NCBI GenBank assembly: GCA_947475095.1
Contig: CANJLG010000001.1
Coordinates: forward strand, 1 to 64,000
Source: Flavobacteriales bacterium
GTDB lineage: Bacteria; Bacteroidota; Bacteroidia; Flavobacteriales_D; Crocinitomicaceae
Length of the DNA stretch: 64,000 bases
Direction: 5' to 3'
Made by a program: the position numbers and the translations under genes. This document shows, one piece after another, positions 26,882 through 36,485 of the stretch (within the stretch, counting starts at the first letter, position 1; each line of letters opens with the position of its first letter). The notes below the pieces were generated by a model. The model was given only the letters and a program-made list of their open reading frames with translations. It ran no database searches and was not told where the DNA came from.

Positions 26882-27940
26882 TTATAAAATCAACATGGCA
26901 TCGCCGTACGAATAAAATCGATACTTTTCTTGAATCGCTTCACGATATGCCTTCATCATTAATTCGTGTCCGCAAAAAGCAGAAATCATCATTAACAAGG
27001 TAGAAAGTGGCGTATGAAAATTCGTTATTAAACTATCCGCTATCGAAAAGTCATAAGGAGGAAAAATAAATTTATTAGACCATCCATCAAAAGGCTTCAA
27101 GTCACCAGTAGTTGAAACGGATGTTTCAATGGCACGCATAGAGGTTGTTCCCACAGCGCAAACTCTTTTCTTGTTTTGCTTTGCTTCATTTACAATTCTT
27201 ACCGCTTCTTCAGAAATAATGACCTGCTCTGAATCCATTTTGTGTTTAGTTAAATCTTCCACTTCTACCGATCGAAAGGTTCCAAGACCAACATGAAGAG
27301 TTACCTCAGCAAAATTAATTCCTTTAATTTCTAATCTTTTTAATAATTCTCTAGAAAAATGAAGTCCTGCAGTTGGAGCTGCAACAGCACCTTCTTCTTT
27401 TGCATATATAGTTTGGTAACGCTCTTCATCTGATTCTTCCACAGCCCTTTTTATGTATTTTGGTAATGGTGTTTCACCAAATTCAGTTATTTTGGCTTTA
27501 AATTCCTCATAAGGCCCATCAAATAAAAATCGCAGGGTGCGACCACGAGAAGTTGTATTATCAATCACCTCAGCAACTAATGAATCATCTTCTCCAAAAT
27601 ACAATTTATTGCCAATTCTGATTTTCCTAGCTGGATCAACAAGGACGTCCCATAATAGGCTTTCGCGATTTAATTCGCGCAATAGGAAAACTTCTATTTT
27701 AGCCCCTGTCTTTTCTTTGTTGCCATACATTCGGGCAGGAAAAACACGCGTATTATTCCTTACCATCACATCACCTTCACTAAAATAAGACAAAACATCT
27801 TTAAATAATTTATGCTCGATTTTTCCAGTTTTTCGATGAATGACCATTAACCTTGCTTCATCGCGATTATCTGATGGGTATTCTGCTATCAACTCTTCTG
27901 GTAAATCAAAGCTAAACTCTGATAATTTCATTTTACTCAT
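26882..27940 (-). CDS. queA: tRNA preQ1 ribosyltransferase-isomerase (QueA)
   Basis: QueA transfers the ribosyl group of SAM to preQ1 in tRNA to give epoxyqueuosine. The protein has 352 residues. Family motifs are [57 protein letters not shown] and [19 protein letters not shown]. It is transcribed alone from its own promoter upstream. Other queuosine genes are not in this window. Confidence 0.95.
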   Translation of the reverse strand: MSKMKLSEFSFDLPEELIAEYPSDNRDEARLMVIHRKTGKIEHKLFKDVLSYFSEGDVMVRNNTRVFPARMYGNKEKTGAKIEVFLLRELNRESLLWDVLVDPARKIRIGNKLYFGEDDSLVAEVIDNTTSRGRTLRFLFDGPYEEFKAKITEFGETPLPKYIKRAVEESDEERYQTIYAKEEGAVAAPTAGLHFSRELLKRLEIKGINFAEVTLHVGLGTFRSVEVEDLTKHKMDSEQVIISEEAVRIVNEAKQNKKRVCAVGTTSMRAIETSVSTTGDLKPFDGWSNKFIFPPYDFSIADSLITNFHTPLSTLLMMISAFCGHELMMKAYREAIQEKYRFYSYGDAMLIL

Positions 27941-27974
27941 ATCTATTTTTTAAGGGGCATTTTTGAAATGCTTG

Positions 27975-28006
27975 CAAAGATACACTATCTCACCCCCATT
28001 TGTCAA
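27975..28006 (-). promoter_or_regulatory. Promoter of queA
   Basis: On the minus strand: TTG, 21-base spacer, TATCTTTG. The -7 box lies 34 bases before the queA ATG. Confidence 0.6.
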
Positions 28007-28127
28007 GGATTTTCTTAATTTATTATAATTTAGCATGTCTTCAGTCACTGAAATGCCTTTAACAAACAATAATTAATTAATGTGTCCAAGATTGGATTCA
28101 CTTTTAATTCCATGTTCTCAGAATCAT

Positions 28128-28135
28128 TATTTTTG
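28128..28135 (+). promoter_or_regulatory. Putative -7 element TATTTTTG for the SPATA20-like gene
   Basis: Matches TAnnTTTG, 40 bases before the GTG start. A TTTTA about 22 bases upstream may be a weak -33 element. The rest of the 235 bp gap between queA and this gene shows no ORF or hairpin I can support. Confidence 0.4.
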
Positions 28136-28175
28136 CCTGCGGTCTTAGCTGCAAAATTCATTCTTAATAAATCTA

Positions 28176-30173
28176 GTGAAGCACTTAAAAAATAAATTAG
28201 CCAAGGAAAGCTCCCCCTATTTATTGCAACACGCCAATAATCCCGTGAATTGGGTGCCTTGGTCTAACGAAGTATTTGAAACGGCAAGAAAAGAAGGTAA
28301 ATTAATCTTAATTAGTATTGGCTATTCGGCGTGCCATTGGTGCCACGTTATGGAAAAAGAATGTTTTGAAGATGATGAAGTGGCGGCATTTATGAATCAA
28401 TACTTTGTTAATGTCAAGGTGGACCGTGAAGAAAGACCCGATGTTGATCAAGTGTATATGAGCGCCCTTCACCTTATGACACAGAAGGGTGGATGGCCGT
28501 TAAATTGTTTTTGTTTGGATGACGGAAGACCAATCTATGGGGGAACTTATTTTCCTAAAGAGAATTGGTTGGAGGTAATGGCTGCATTGGTTAAAACTCA
28601 ACAGAATGATTTTGCAAGAATGTTAGATTTTGCAAGCAAGCTTGAGGAAGGTATTCAATCCAGTGAATTGATTACTGAGCCTGTATTACCTCACCAATTA
28701 GACGAAAACATACTGCATAATACCATCGACACTTGGAAGAATAATTTTGACAATAAGGAAGGTGGCTCGGCAAGAGCTCCTAAGTTTCCATTGCCTAATA
28801 ATTATCTTTTCCTTCTCTATTATAGTCAGTTGTTTAATCACAACGAAGTAAGAAATCATGTTAAACTCACCCTAAATAAGATGGGGCAAGGCGGAATCTT
28901 TGATCAAATTGGCGGTGGTTTTTCTCGCTATTCCGTTGATGTCTTATGGAAGGCTCCCCATTTTGAGAAAATGCTGTATGATAATGCCCAATTAATCGAA
29001 TTATATACGATCGCTTATCAGATTTTTGGTGATCCTTGTTATCAACAAATTGTTGAGCAAACAGTTGAATGGCTGAATCGAGAAATGCGCTCGGAAGAAG
29101 GTTGTTTTTATAGCGCACTTGATGCCGATAGCGAGGGTGAAGAAGGGCGATTTTATTGTTGGAACAAAGAGGAATTGAAAAAAATACTCGGCAAGGACTT
29201 TGGTTGGGCTGAAAAATTTTATTCAATAAACGAAGACGGATACTGGGAAGAAGGTAAATATATTTTACTGAAACGAAAGAGCGATCAAGATTTTGCAGAA
29301 GAAATGGCTTGGACAAACAGTCATTTAAAAAATAAAATCGCAGAAATTAATGAAAACTTACTGTTTCATAGACAGAAAAGAGTGCGTCCCGGTTTAGATT
29401 ACAAGTGCCTTACTTCTTGGAACGCCCTGCTCATTTCAGCCTTATGCCAAGCATATAACACCTTTGATAATGATGCTTACCTTACCGCTGCTGAGCAAAC
29501 TGGTCAATGGATCCTTACGGTTCAAATGGACAAAAACAACCAGCTTTTCCATAGTTTTGCTAAGGGTAAAGCAGCAATAAGTGGCTTTCTAGAAGATTAT
29601 GCCTGTACTATTGATGCGTTCATTAAGCTTTATAAAAGTTCTAAAAATAGTAAGTGGCTTCTTACAGCAGAAAAATTAACAAAAACGGTCGAAAAAGAGT
29701 TTATGCATCCCGAAAGTAAAATGTGCTATTTTACGAATGAAGGAAATACGCTCATTGCGAGAAAGATGGAGTTACACGACAACGTAATGCCCGCAAGCAA
29801 TTCTGTTATGGCTAAAAATTTCTGGATAATGGGTCATTATTTTAAAAATGAAAATTGGATTGGGTATGCGCAACAAATGTTAGCAAATGCTAGTGAAGAT
29901 ATGGAAGGCTATGGACCAGGGCATTCCAATTGGGGTATTTTATATTTAATGGAGTTAAAAGGAGCAGTAGAAATCAGCTGCCTTGAGAAATTGCCAAACA
30001 ACTTAAATAAACACCCCGTATATCCACCAGAAAGAGTGATTTTATCGTATCATTCTGAAATTTCATCGGAAATTTCCAAGGGTGAAAAAGGCATCTATAT
30101 CTGTGCTAACGGGAGTTGTTTTCCACCTGTATCAAGTGAAAAAGAATACCTTGAACTACTAATTGGCGTATAA
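28176..30173 (+). CDS. Thioredoxin-domain protein of the YyaL/SPATA20 family (DUF255)
   Basis: The 665-residue protein has an N-terminal thioredoxin-like domain (about 1-165) with the active-site CHWC at residues 53-56 in GYSACHWCHVME, then a long all-helical (alpha/alpha) region like N-acylglucosamine epimerases and glycoside hydrolases (GGGFSRYSVDVLWKAPHFEK). There is no signal peptide, so it should be cytoplasmic. The biochemical role of the family is not established. The start is GTG; the matching LAKESSPYLLQHANNPVNW segment confirms the N-terminus. The stop abuts the stop of the convergent transketolase subunit. Confidence 0.9.
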   Translation: MKHLKNKLAKESSPYLLQHANNPVNWVPWSNEVFETARKEGKLILISIGYSACHWCHVMEKECFEDDEVAAFMNQYFVNVKVDREERPDVDQVYMSALHLMTQKGGWPLNCFCLDDGRPIYGGTYFPKENWLEVMAALVKTQQNDFARMLDFASKLEEGIQSSELITEPVLPHQLDENILHNTIDTWKNNFDNKEGGSARAPKFPLPNNYLFLLYYSQLFNHNEVRNHVKLTLNKMGQGGIFDQIGGGFSRYSVDVLWKAPHFEKMLYDNAQLIELYTIAYQIFGDPCYQQIVEQTVEWLNREMRSEEGCFYSALDADSEGEEGRFYCWNKEELKKILGKDFGWAEKFYSINEDGYWEEGKYILLKRKSDQDFAEEMAWTNSHLKNKIAEINENLLFHRQKRVRPGLDYKCLTSWNALLISALCQAYNTFDNDAYLTAAEQTGQWILTVQMDKNNQLFHSFAKGKAAISGFLEDYACTIDAFIKLYKSSKNSKWLLTAEKLTKTVEKEFMHPESKMCYFTNEGNTLIARKMELHDNVMPASNSVMAKNFWIMGHYFKNENWIGYAQQMLANASEDMEGYGPGHSNWGILYLMELKGAVEISCLEKLPNNLNKHPVYPPERVILSYHSEISSEISKGEKGIYICANGSCFPPVSSEKEYLELLIGV

Positions 30174-31127
30174 TTAACCTTTTCTAGCCAAAACCTTAAG
30201 GACTGCCGAAATAATATTTTGGGTATCTATACCATATTTGGTCATAAGTTCCATGGGTGCGCCACTCTCGCCAAAAGAATCATCAACGCCTACAAACTCT
30301 TGCGGAACAGGCAGATTTCTTGATAAAACTTGTGAAATTGCCTCACCTAGCCCACCATTAATCATGTGTTCCTCAGCGCTTACTACACATTTTGTTTTGG
30401 CAACTGACGCTAAAATAGCTGCTTCGTCCAAGGGTTTTATCGTGTGCATGTTTATCAATTCAACTGATATTCCACGCTCCTCCAATGTTTTAATCGCTTC
30501 AATTGATTTCCACACCAAATGCCCACAAGCAATTATTGTTACGTCATTCCCTTCTTTGATGACATCGGCCTTGCCGATAATAAAAGGTGCATCAGGTTTG
30601 ATGAAAATAGGCATCACAGGACGACCAAACCTAAGATAAACTGGACCTTGATGGTCTGCAATTGCAATTGTTGCTTGTTTTGTTTGATTAAAATCTGCCG
30701 GAACAATAACGGTCATATTGGGTAACATGCGCATCATTCCAATATCTTCTAATATCTGATGGGTTGCACCATCTTCTCCCAAAGTCAATCCTGCATGTGA
30801 AGCACAAATTTTTACATTCTTTTGAGAATAAGCTATTGATTGCCGTATTTGGTCATAAACCCTACCGGTAGAAAAATTAGCAAAAGTACCTGTGAAAGGT
30901 ATCTTTCCACCGATCGTCATCCCTGCAGCAATCCCCATCATATTTGCTTCGGCAATTCCAATTTGAAAAAATCGATCTGGATTTTCTTTCAAAAAGGCGT
31001 CCATTTTTAAAGACCCAGTTAAATCCGCACAAAGTGCAAGTACATTCGGATTTACCCTTCCTAATTCCGCTAATCCTTCACCAAATCCTGAGCGTGTATC
31101 TTTATGTCCTAGTATTTCAATTTCCAT
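30174..31127 (-). CDS. Transketolase, C-terminal subunit
   Basis: The 317-residue protein carries the pyrimidine-binding and C-terminal domains of transketolase. Visible are [19 protein letters not shown], with the Glu that activates thiamine diphosphate, and the segment [18 protein letters not shown] that contacts cofactor and substrate. It must pair with the separate N-terminal subunit encoded two genes upstream. The enzyme moves two-carbon units in the non-oxidative pentose phosphate pathway. A pairing with another ketose-acceptor chemistry cannot be ruled out. Confidence 0.9.
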   Translation of the reverse strand: MEIEILGHKDTRSGFGEGLAELGRVNPNVLALCADLTGSLKMDAFLKENPDRFFQIGIAEANMMGIAAGMTIGGKIPFTGTFANFSTGRVYDQIRQSIAYSQKNVKICASHAGLTLGEDGATHQILEDIGMMRMLPNMTVIVPADFNQTKQATIAIADHQGPVYLRFGRPVMPIFIKPDAPFIIGKADVIKEGNDVTIIACGHLVWKSIEAIKTLEERGISVELINMHTIKPLDEAAILASVAKTKCVVSAEEHMINGGLGEAISQVLSRNLPVPQEFVGVDDSFGESGAPMELMTKYGIDTQNIISAVLKVLARKG

Positions 31128-31130
31128 CGG

Positions 31131-32465
31131 TTATAAATTTATTAGTGTATTTTTGATTGATTCAATTTTGAATTTTTTTTCTTGAGTATATCCTGTAGAC
31201 TTTTGATCCCTTTCTCTACAAACTAGTTTGTAATTGCCTGGCTGAAGTGAAAACATAGCATTCAATGCTTTTTCATCTAAATTCAAAACCCATTCAAATC
31301 TGCCATTTCCACGATCCACAAATACTTGCCCGACCATGTTTTTGGCACTTTTCAATTCCAGTGTTCCCGGTGATTTAATATTTACGATACTTGTTTTACT
31401 TTGTGTGATTTCAACCCTTTCATAAGTTCTTGGTAAGGTTAAAATTTCCAGGTCATACGTCCCTATTAGGTATTTGTCTTGTGAATTAACGGCTTGAACA
31501 TGTATTGTTTCCGTATTACCCTTTAACATAATCCTAGTTAAAACAGAAGGAGGACCTGTAAATTTTAGAAAGCCCTGCCCTGCATCTATTTGAATAATAT
31601 TGTGAGTATTTCGTGTTATTTTAATGCCTTTCTTTTGAATTTTAGGCAGGGTATTTATTACTAAATCATAACTGATTGATGGATCAATTACTAAGGTGTC
31701 TGGATTATTGTATCGATTCATTGTGTGAAGAAAAGTATACTTTAAATTTTCTGTGCCACTTTCAACTAAAAACATACTGACATTTGTTTCTGTCGGTTTC
31801 TTAGCCTGATCATTTAAGTTAATTTGAACAGTTGTTCGTGTTATTATTTTTTCAATAATCGTAGTTAATACACTTTTAAAGGAATCCTTGTCTTCGGCAT
31901 CAGAATAGGATCCTATGCAAGCGAAATTTTCTAAATAGCTGAGGTCCATGCCCAATCCAATGACAAAAGGAGTTACTTTAACGCCCTTTTCTCGAAGTTT
32001 TTTTGCAATTACGCAGGGATTATTATCGCAAGATTCCAAGCCGTCAGTAATTAAGATAATTACATTCCGGGATAAGGTATCTGGAAAATCGCCTGCCGCT
32101 GCTTCTAAAGACCTCGCAATTGGTGTGGCTCCTTTAGCAATGAGACCACGAATTTTATTTTTTATTATGTCAATATTTCCAATGCTAAAAGGGACTTCCA
32201 ATTTGGTGTCATTGCAATCTTGTATGTCATTCGTAATAGGAACTTGGTGCCCATAAACACGCAAGGCAATTTCGGTATTCGGAACCTCCTTGAACATTTC
32301 CATCGCTTGAATCAATACTTCTTTTGCGCCAACTAATCGAGTTTGTTTACCCCACGTTGAATTCATACTATTCGAAGCATCTAAAATAAAAAGTATACGC
32401 GTTGTTCTTTCTTGCTGTGCAGCGCAAAGCAGTGGAAAAAAGAGAACGAGTATAAAATATCTCAT
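31131..32465 (-). CDS. Secreted von Willebrand factor A domain protein
   Basis: The 444-residue protein starts with a signal peptide (RYFILVLFFPLLCAAQQ). The vWA domain (about 22-210) has an intact metal-ion-dependent adhesion site, DASNSMNS, with the later conserved Thr/Asp region LITDGLESCD. The rest (about 215-444) is beta-rich with no family I recognise, perhaps two or three Ig-like units. It would act in the periplasm or on the surface. The gene sits between the transketolase halves with gaps of only 1 and 3 bases, so it must be co-transcribed with them, which is odd for an exported protein. Confidence 0.85.
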   Translation of the reverse strand: MRYFILVLFFPLLCAAQQERTTRILFILDASNSMNSTWGKQTRLVGAKEVLIQAMEMFKEVPNTEIALRVYGHQVPITNDIQDCNDTKLEVPFSIGNIDIIKNKIRGLIAKGATPIARSLEAAAGDFPDTLSRNVIILITDGLESCDNNPCVIAKKLREKGVKVTPFVIGLGMDLSYLENFACIGSYSDAEDKDSFKSVLTTIIEKIITRTTVQINLNDQAKKPTETNVSMFLVESGTENLKYTFLHTMNRYNNPDTLVIDPSISYDLVINTLPKIQKKGIKITRNTHNIIQIDAGQGFLKFTGPPSVLTRIMLKGNTETIHVQAVNSQDKYLIGTYDLEILTLPRTYERVEITQSKTSIVNIKSPGTLELKSAKNMVGQVFVDRGNGRFEWVLNLDEKALNAMFSLQPGNYKLVCRERDQKSTGYTQEKKFKIESIKNTLINL

Positions 32466-32466
32466 A

Positions 32467-33309
32467 TTAGTAATCGCCTAAGGTTTCTGCCAGTTGCTCT
32501 AATGCCGCTTCTAATTGTTGATCATTTGGCGCAGAACCATGCCACTTGTGGGTGCCCATCATAAAATCAACGCCTTGACCCATTTCTGTCTTCATTATAA
32601 TAACAATTGGTTTGCCTTTACCTGTCAAGCTAATTGCTGAATCCATAACGCTACGAATTGAATTGAAATTGTGCCCATCCATTTCAAGCACTTCCCAACC
32701 AAAAGCTTTCCATTTTTCAGACAGGTTGCCAAGTGGTAAAACATCGTCTAAATCACCATCAATTTGCCTGCCATTAAAATCAATTGTAGCAATGATGTTA
32801 TCAACCTTGTTTGCTGAAGCATACATTGCCGCTTCCCAAATTTGCCCTTCTTGTAGTTCACCATCACCGTGCAAAGTGAACACCAAATTAGTGTCGTGAT
32901 TAAGTTTTTTTGAAATCGCAGCACCGATCCCTACGGATAAGCCTTGACCTAAAGAACCTGAGGCCATTCGAATGCCTGGTAACTTTTTGTCTGTAGAAGG
33001 ATGTCCCTGCAATCGTGATGACAGTCGTCTAAATGTTGCCAACTCAGAAACCGGAAAATATCCTGCCCGAGCCAAAACACTATACCAAACGGGCGATATA
33101 TGGCCGTTTGATAAGAAAAACAAGTCTTCTTCCTTTCCGTCCATTGTAAAGTTTTCTGCATTAATCCGTAGTTTTTCAAAATAGAGAAAAGATAAAAAAT
33201 CAGCGCAGCCAAGTGATCCTCCAGGATGACCAGAGTTTACTGCGTGAACCATTCTCAGGACATCTCTCCTTACTTGCGAGGCAATTTCTACTAATTTATT
33301 ATTATCCAT
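32467..33309 (-). CDS. Transketolase, N-terminal subunit
   Basis: The 280-residue protein is the thiamine-diphosphate-binding half of transketolase. It shows VNSGHPGGSLGCADFLSFL, the GDG motif (TLHGDGELQEGQIWEAAM) and the Asn about 28 residues later (TIDFNGRQIDGD). It lacks the pyrimidine and C-terminal domains, which lie in the separate gene two places downstream. This two-gene form is common in Bacteroidota and Archaea. It leads the three-gene operon. Confidence 0.92.
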   Translation of the reverse strand: MDNNKLVEIASQVRRDVLRMVHAVNSGHPGGSLGCADFLSFLYFEKLRINAENFTMDGKEEDLFFLSNGHISPVWYSVLARAGYFPVSELATFRRLSSRLQGHPSTDKKLPGIRMASGSLGQGLSVGIGAAISKKLNHDTNLVFTLHGDGELQEGQIWEAAMYASANKVDNIIATIDFNGRQIDGDLDDVLPLGNLSEKWKAFGWEVLEMDGHNFNSIRSVMDSAISLTGKGKPIVIIMKTEMGQGVDFMMGTHKWHGSAPNDQQLEAALEQLAETLGDY

Positions 33310-33331
33310 TTGTCTATTTTTTTCTTTCGGA

Positions 33332-33339
33332 CAAAGCTA
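33332..33339 (-). promoter_or_regulatory. Putative -7 element TAGCTTTG for the transketolase operon
   Basis: TAnnTTTG match on the minus strand, 22 bases before the ATG of the N-terminal subunit. The -33 region is weak (TTTC, spacer about 22). Confidence 0.45.
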
Positions 33340-33447
33340 AGTTTAATTAAGCAGCACTATTGAAATAAAAAATGAACAATATGTGCAACTTTTCAACGAA
33401 AAAATGGTCTATGAACTTGTTGTAAGGAAAACTATCGTCGAATTAGC

Positions 33448-33455
33448 TACTTTTG
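33448..33455 (+). promoter_or_regulatory. Putative -7 element TACTTTTG for the secreted-protein pair
   Basis: TAnnTTTG match, 18 bases before the ATG of the small secreted protein. The nearest TTG is 25 bases upstream, slightly longer than the usual spacer. Confidence 0.4.
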
Positions 33456-33473
33456 CTATCTAATAAATAAATT

Positions 33474-33857
33474 ATGAATAAAATATTACTCTTTATAAGC
33501 CTTTTATTTTTAGGCTTAACAACTCAAGCTCAAGTATCGTCTAAAAAAGTTCTAAAGGAGCTGAAAAAAGTATACTCTAAATCAGAATTAGAATCCTTCA
33601 AAAAGGAATACGGCAGCCTTGATATTCTTTTCTATGCATACGATCATGCCGTTTTTAATGTAAATAATAACGGAGGAAAAGAGACTTCTGCACTTCCTGT
33701 TTCAGCACATTCGAATCATTTCACGGACTTCGGCGTAAAGCTTTTACCCTATAACCAATACTTTAGAAATGAAAATCCTGAAGTCATTGTTGCCATTAAG
33801 TCGATTTTCATGCTTCAATATGAAATGAACCTAAACGCATCTAAACCTATAAAATAA
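33474..33857 (+). CDS. Small secreted protein of unknown function
   Basis: The 127-residue protein has a signal peptide (KILLFISLLFLGLTTQAQ) and a mature part of about 108 residues with mixed helix and strand and no Cys. I do not recognise a family. Notable segments are YGSLDILFYAYDHAVFNV and DFGVKLLPYNQYF. It precedes the T9SS type B protein by four bases, so the two are likely made together and may be partners. The signal peptide and the spacing are seen; a joint role is inferred. Confidence 0.75.
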   Translation: MNKILLFISLLFLGLTTQAQVSSKKVLKELKKVYSKSELESFKKEYGSLDILFYAYDHAVFNVNNNGGKETSALPVSAHSNHFTDFGVKLLPYNQYFRNENPEVIVAIKSIFMLQYEMNLNASKPIK

Positions 33858-33861
33858 TCAG

Positions 33862-36321
33862 ATGAAGCAATTTATATTCTCCGCACTAACCATTATCCTT
33901 GGGTTCTCTTTAAATTCTCAGATTTTATTAACAGGGCCAGACTATCCAACGAGTAATCCCTTAAACTGCTCAGCGATTATCCCACCTGCTGGGGGAACGA
34001 ATTTTTCAGATGGCGCTGCCAATTACCTGCCAAATATGAATGAGGTAATTACCTTTTGCCCAGACCTTACTCAGGGCTCAAAAGTTTCCATCGTTTTTGC
34101 AACAAACATTGGATTCACTTTCGATGTGCACCCCACTGATACACTTTATGTGTATGATGGTCCATCCATTGCCTCACCTTTACTAGGCGCCTACAATTCC
34201 GGAACTAATCCAAATGGATTTTTTGTTCAGGCCTCGTTTCAAAATAATCCCAGTGGTTGCTTAACACTGAAGTTCAAATCAAATGGAACTTCTGAAGGAA
34301 CAGGTTGGGACGCCAATGTAGCATGTGGAAATCCTCAACAACCCTTCTTCCCGCACATGCACGCCTATGTGAATGGCTCAGGACCAGACGCACTAAATCC
34401 AGCAGACACAGGATATGTAGATGTTTGTTTTGGAGACTCAATATTATTTGTGGCAGATCCCGCTTTTCCCTTTGCTTTTGAAGCAACCAATACAGGCTAC
34501 TCACAAAATCCAAACAATTGTGCTTACCAATGGACCATTGGTGGTGTTGGTCAATTCAATAATGATTCTGTATGGTTTACCCCACCCAGCAGAGCCGGCT
34601 ACTTTGTAGACTTAAGGGTAACCGATATTTTTCCTCAAATTAAAAGAATTACAGCAAAAGTCCGCGTTTCACAACTCCCTAATTTTGCAGGAACAGGACC
34701 ATTTCAAGACACCGTTTGTTTAGGCCAAAACACCTTGCTTATAGGCGGGGTCACCTCTCAAGATACCGTTGGGGTTGACATCCCTTTTGGACAATTTGAA
34801 ATTGGTGGTATTTTCGCAGGATTAACCTTTCTCCCTGATGGAAGTGGAGTGCAATACCAAACCAACATTGCCATATCTGGATTTGACGATACTACAACTA
34901 TCACCAGTGCGGGAGATTTCGATCAACTATGTATAGATATCGAGCATTCTTATATTGGCGATTTAGAAATTGCCTTAACATGTCCTAATGGAACCGTTGT
35001 TTCATTGATGAATGCCTATAACCAAACCCCTTTTGGTTGGGCAGAATTGGTGCCTGGCGGTTGCGGAAATGGTATTGGCACCTTTTTGGGCAACGACACC
35101 AATTTAGATGGTGGCGCTCCTGGCGCTCCGGTTTGGTCGTATTGCTTTTCGCCGACCCAAGCCACTTTAGGCACCATCTGTTCCGAAAATGCAGCAGGAA
35201 ATTGGATTACAAACGACTATGGGTTTCCCTCTATGAACCCAAATGGGGTCTACCTACCAGATGGCGACTTTAATGGTTTTATCGGCTGTCCGGTAAATGG
35301 AAATTGGACCATCACCGTGCAAGATAACCAAGGAATTGATGATGGATATATTTTTCAATGGGGAATTTACTTTAATGCATCTCTTTACCCTGAATCCGAG
35401 GGCTATCAAAACACCATAGTAAGTGATTTCTGGTCAAATAACCCAACCATAATTTCTGGTCAATTAGATACCGCCATTATTATTCAACCCTTGGTTTCTG
35501 GCCCTACTTTTTACACTTACAATGTGGTAGATGATTTTGGGTGCAGCTACGACACCACAGTAACACTCGAGGTTTTGCCCTTGCCTGCAATTTTTAGCGA
35601 CACCATTGCGTGTAATTTATTTTATCAAGTAAGTAATACTTTCTCCTACAGCGGTGGCGTTTGGAGCGCAGCCGATACAGCGGTCTACTTTTCAAATACA
35701 ACTAGTTCAAACCCAATTATATCAACCACAACTCCTGGGATATATACCGTTTCTTTTACCGACAATGCGTGCCAAAATGTACTGACTGCCGATATTGAAT
35801 TTCCTCCATATGTATACACAGATATTTTGGACTCCGCTATTTGTAATGGGGCAAGCATAGACTTGATTGCTGCAACGATCAACTCCGGAAATTTACAACA
35901 AGGGTACAACCCAACCTTTCAATTACTGTGGAATACGGGAGCTACAAATAACCTTATCGTGGTTGATCAACCCGGACAATATTCGGTTACGATGTCTAAC
36001 ACTTGCCATAGTTATACCGACATTTCTATAGTCTCCATCAAACCTTGTGACATAGAAGTTCCTAATATTATCGTGTTATCATCTGCGGCAGGCAACCATA
36101 TATTTAATGTAGATTACAATGGAATCGCCGAATTCGAATGTGTTATTTTAAATCGTTGGGGAAATACTATCTACACGTATACTGATCCTGCTGGGGGTTG
36201 GGATGGAAAAACCCAAGATGGAAAATTAGTAGAAGAGGGCACTTATTTTTATAAAATACAGGCAACCTTTGATGGCGGTATTGATATTGAGAAGCACGGC
36301 TTCGTTTACGTTAAATACTAA
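33862..36321 (+). CDS. Secreted multidomain protein with CUB-like and P domains and T9SS type B sorting domain
   Basis: The 819-residue protein has a signal peptide (QFIFSALTIILGFSLNSQ), a CUB-like domain (about 32-155; DTLYVYDGPSIASPLLG), a PKD/Ig-like segment (about 165-275), a proprotein convertase P-type domain (about 340-505; LCIDIEHSYIGDLEIALTCP and NGNWTITVQDNQGIDDG), further Ig-like repeats, and a C-terminal type B (CHU_C/gliding-associated) sorting domain (about 728-819; CVILNRWGNTIYTY, GTYFYKIQATFDGG). It lacks a visible protease domain. It is probably a surface or extracellular adhesin or matrix protein exported by T9SS. Confidence 0.88.
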   Translation: MKQFIFSALTIILGFSLNSQILLTGPDYPTSNPLNCSAIIPPAGGTNFSDGAANYLPNMNEVITFCPDLTQGSKVSIVFATNIGFTFDVHPTDTLYVYDGPSIASPLLGAYNSGTNPNGFFVQASFQNNPSGCLTLKFKSNGTSEGTGWDANVACGNPQQPFFPHMHAYVNGSGPDALNPADTGYVDVCFGDSILFVADPAFPFAFEATNTGYSQNPNNCAYQWTIGGVGQFNNDSVWFTPPSRAGYFVDLRVTDIFPQIKRITAKVRVSQLPNFAGTGPFQDTVCLGQNTLLIGGVTSQDTVGVDIPFGQFEIGGIFAGLTFLPDGSGVQYQTNIAISGFDDTTTITSAGDFDQLCIDIEHSYIGDLEIALTCPNGTVVSLMNAYNQTPFGWAELVPGGCGNGIGTFLGNDTNLDGGAPGAPVWSYCFSPTQATLGTICSENAAGNWITNDYGFPSMNPNGVYLPDGDFNGFIGCPVNGNWTITVQDNQGIDDGYIFQWGIYFNASLYPESEGYQNTIVSDFWSNNPTIISGQLDTAIIIQPLVSGPTFYTYNVVDDFGCSYDTTVTLEVLPLPAIFSDTIACNLFYQVSNTFSYSGGVWSAADTAVYFSNTTSSNPIISTTTPGIYTVSFTDNACQNVLTADIEFPPYVYTDILDSAICNGASIDLIAATINSGNLQQGYNPTFQLLWNTGATNNLIVVDQPGQYSVTMSNTCHSYTDISIVSIKPCDIEVPNIIVLSSAAGNHIFNVDYNGIAEFECVILNRWGNTIYTYTDPAGGWDGKTQDGKLVEEGTYFYKIQATFDGGIDIEKHGFVYVKY

Positions 36322-36463
36322 TCTCCCCCCATTATTTTTACTTGATTAAAGGGCAATGTCATTCGAGAAATGCTCAATAATTAAATTATGTTCTGCATTA
36401 AAGATAATTCCAACAAACAAAGAGCTTAATTCTATGTTTACCTATTTTATTAAGGTGTTTTTG

Positions 36464-36471
36464 TAATTTTG
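36464..36471 (+). promoter_or_regulatory. Putative -7 element TAATTTTG for gap
   Basis: TAnnTTTG match, 14 bases before the gap ATG; a clear TTG at the usual distance is not seen. Confidence 0.45.
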
Positions 36472-36485
36472 TAAAAAAGAAACGA

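Noticed and set aside
28867-29316. 149-residue minus-strand frame inside the YyaL/SPATA20-like gene
   Set aside because: It is antisense to a clear coding region and has no recognisable motif.
36356-36466. 36-codon ORF in the gap before gap
   Set aside because: Its end overlaps the -7 box of the gap promoter and the sequence is AT-rich with no recognisable feature; probably chance.
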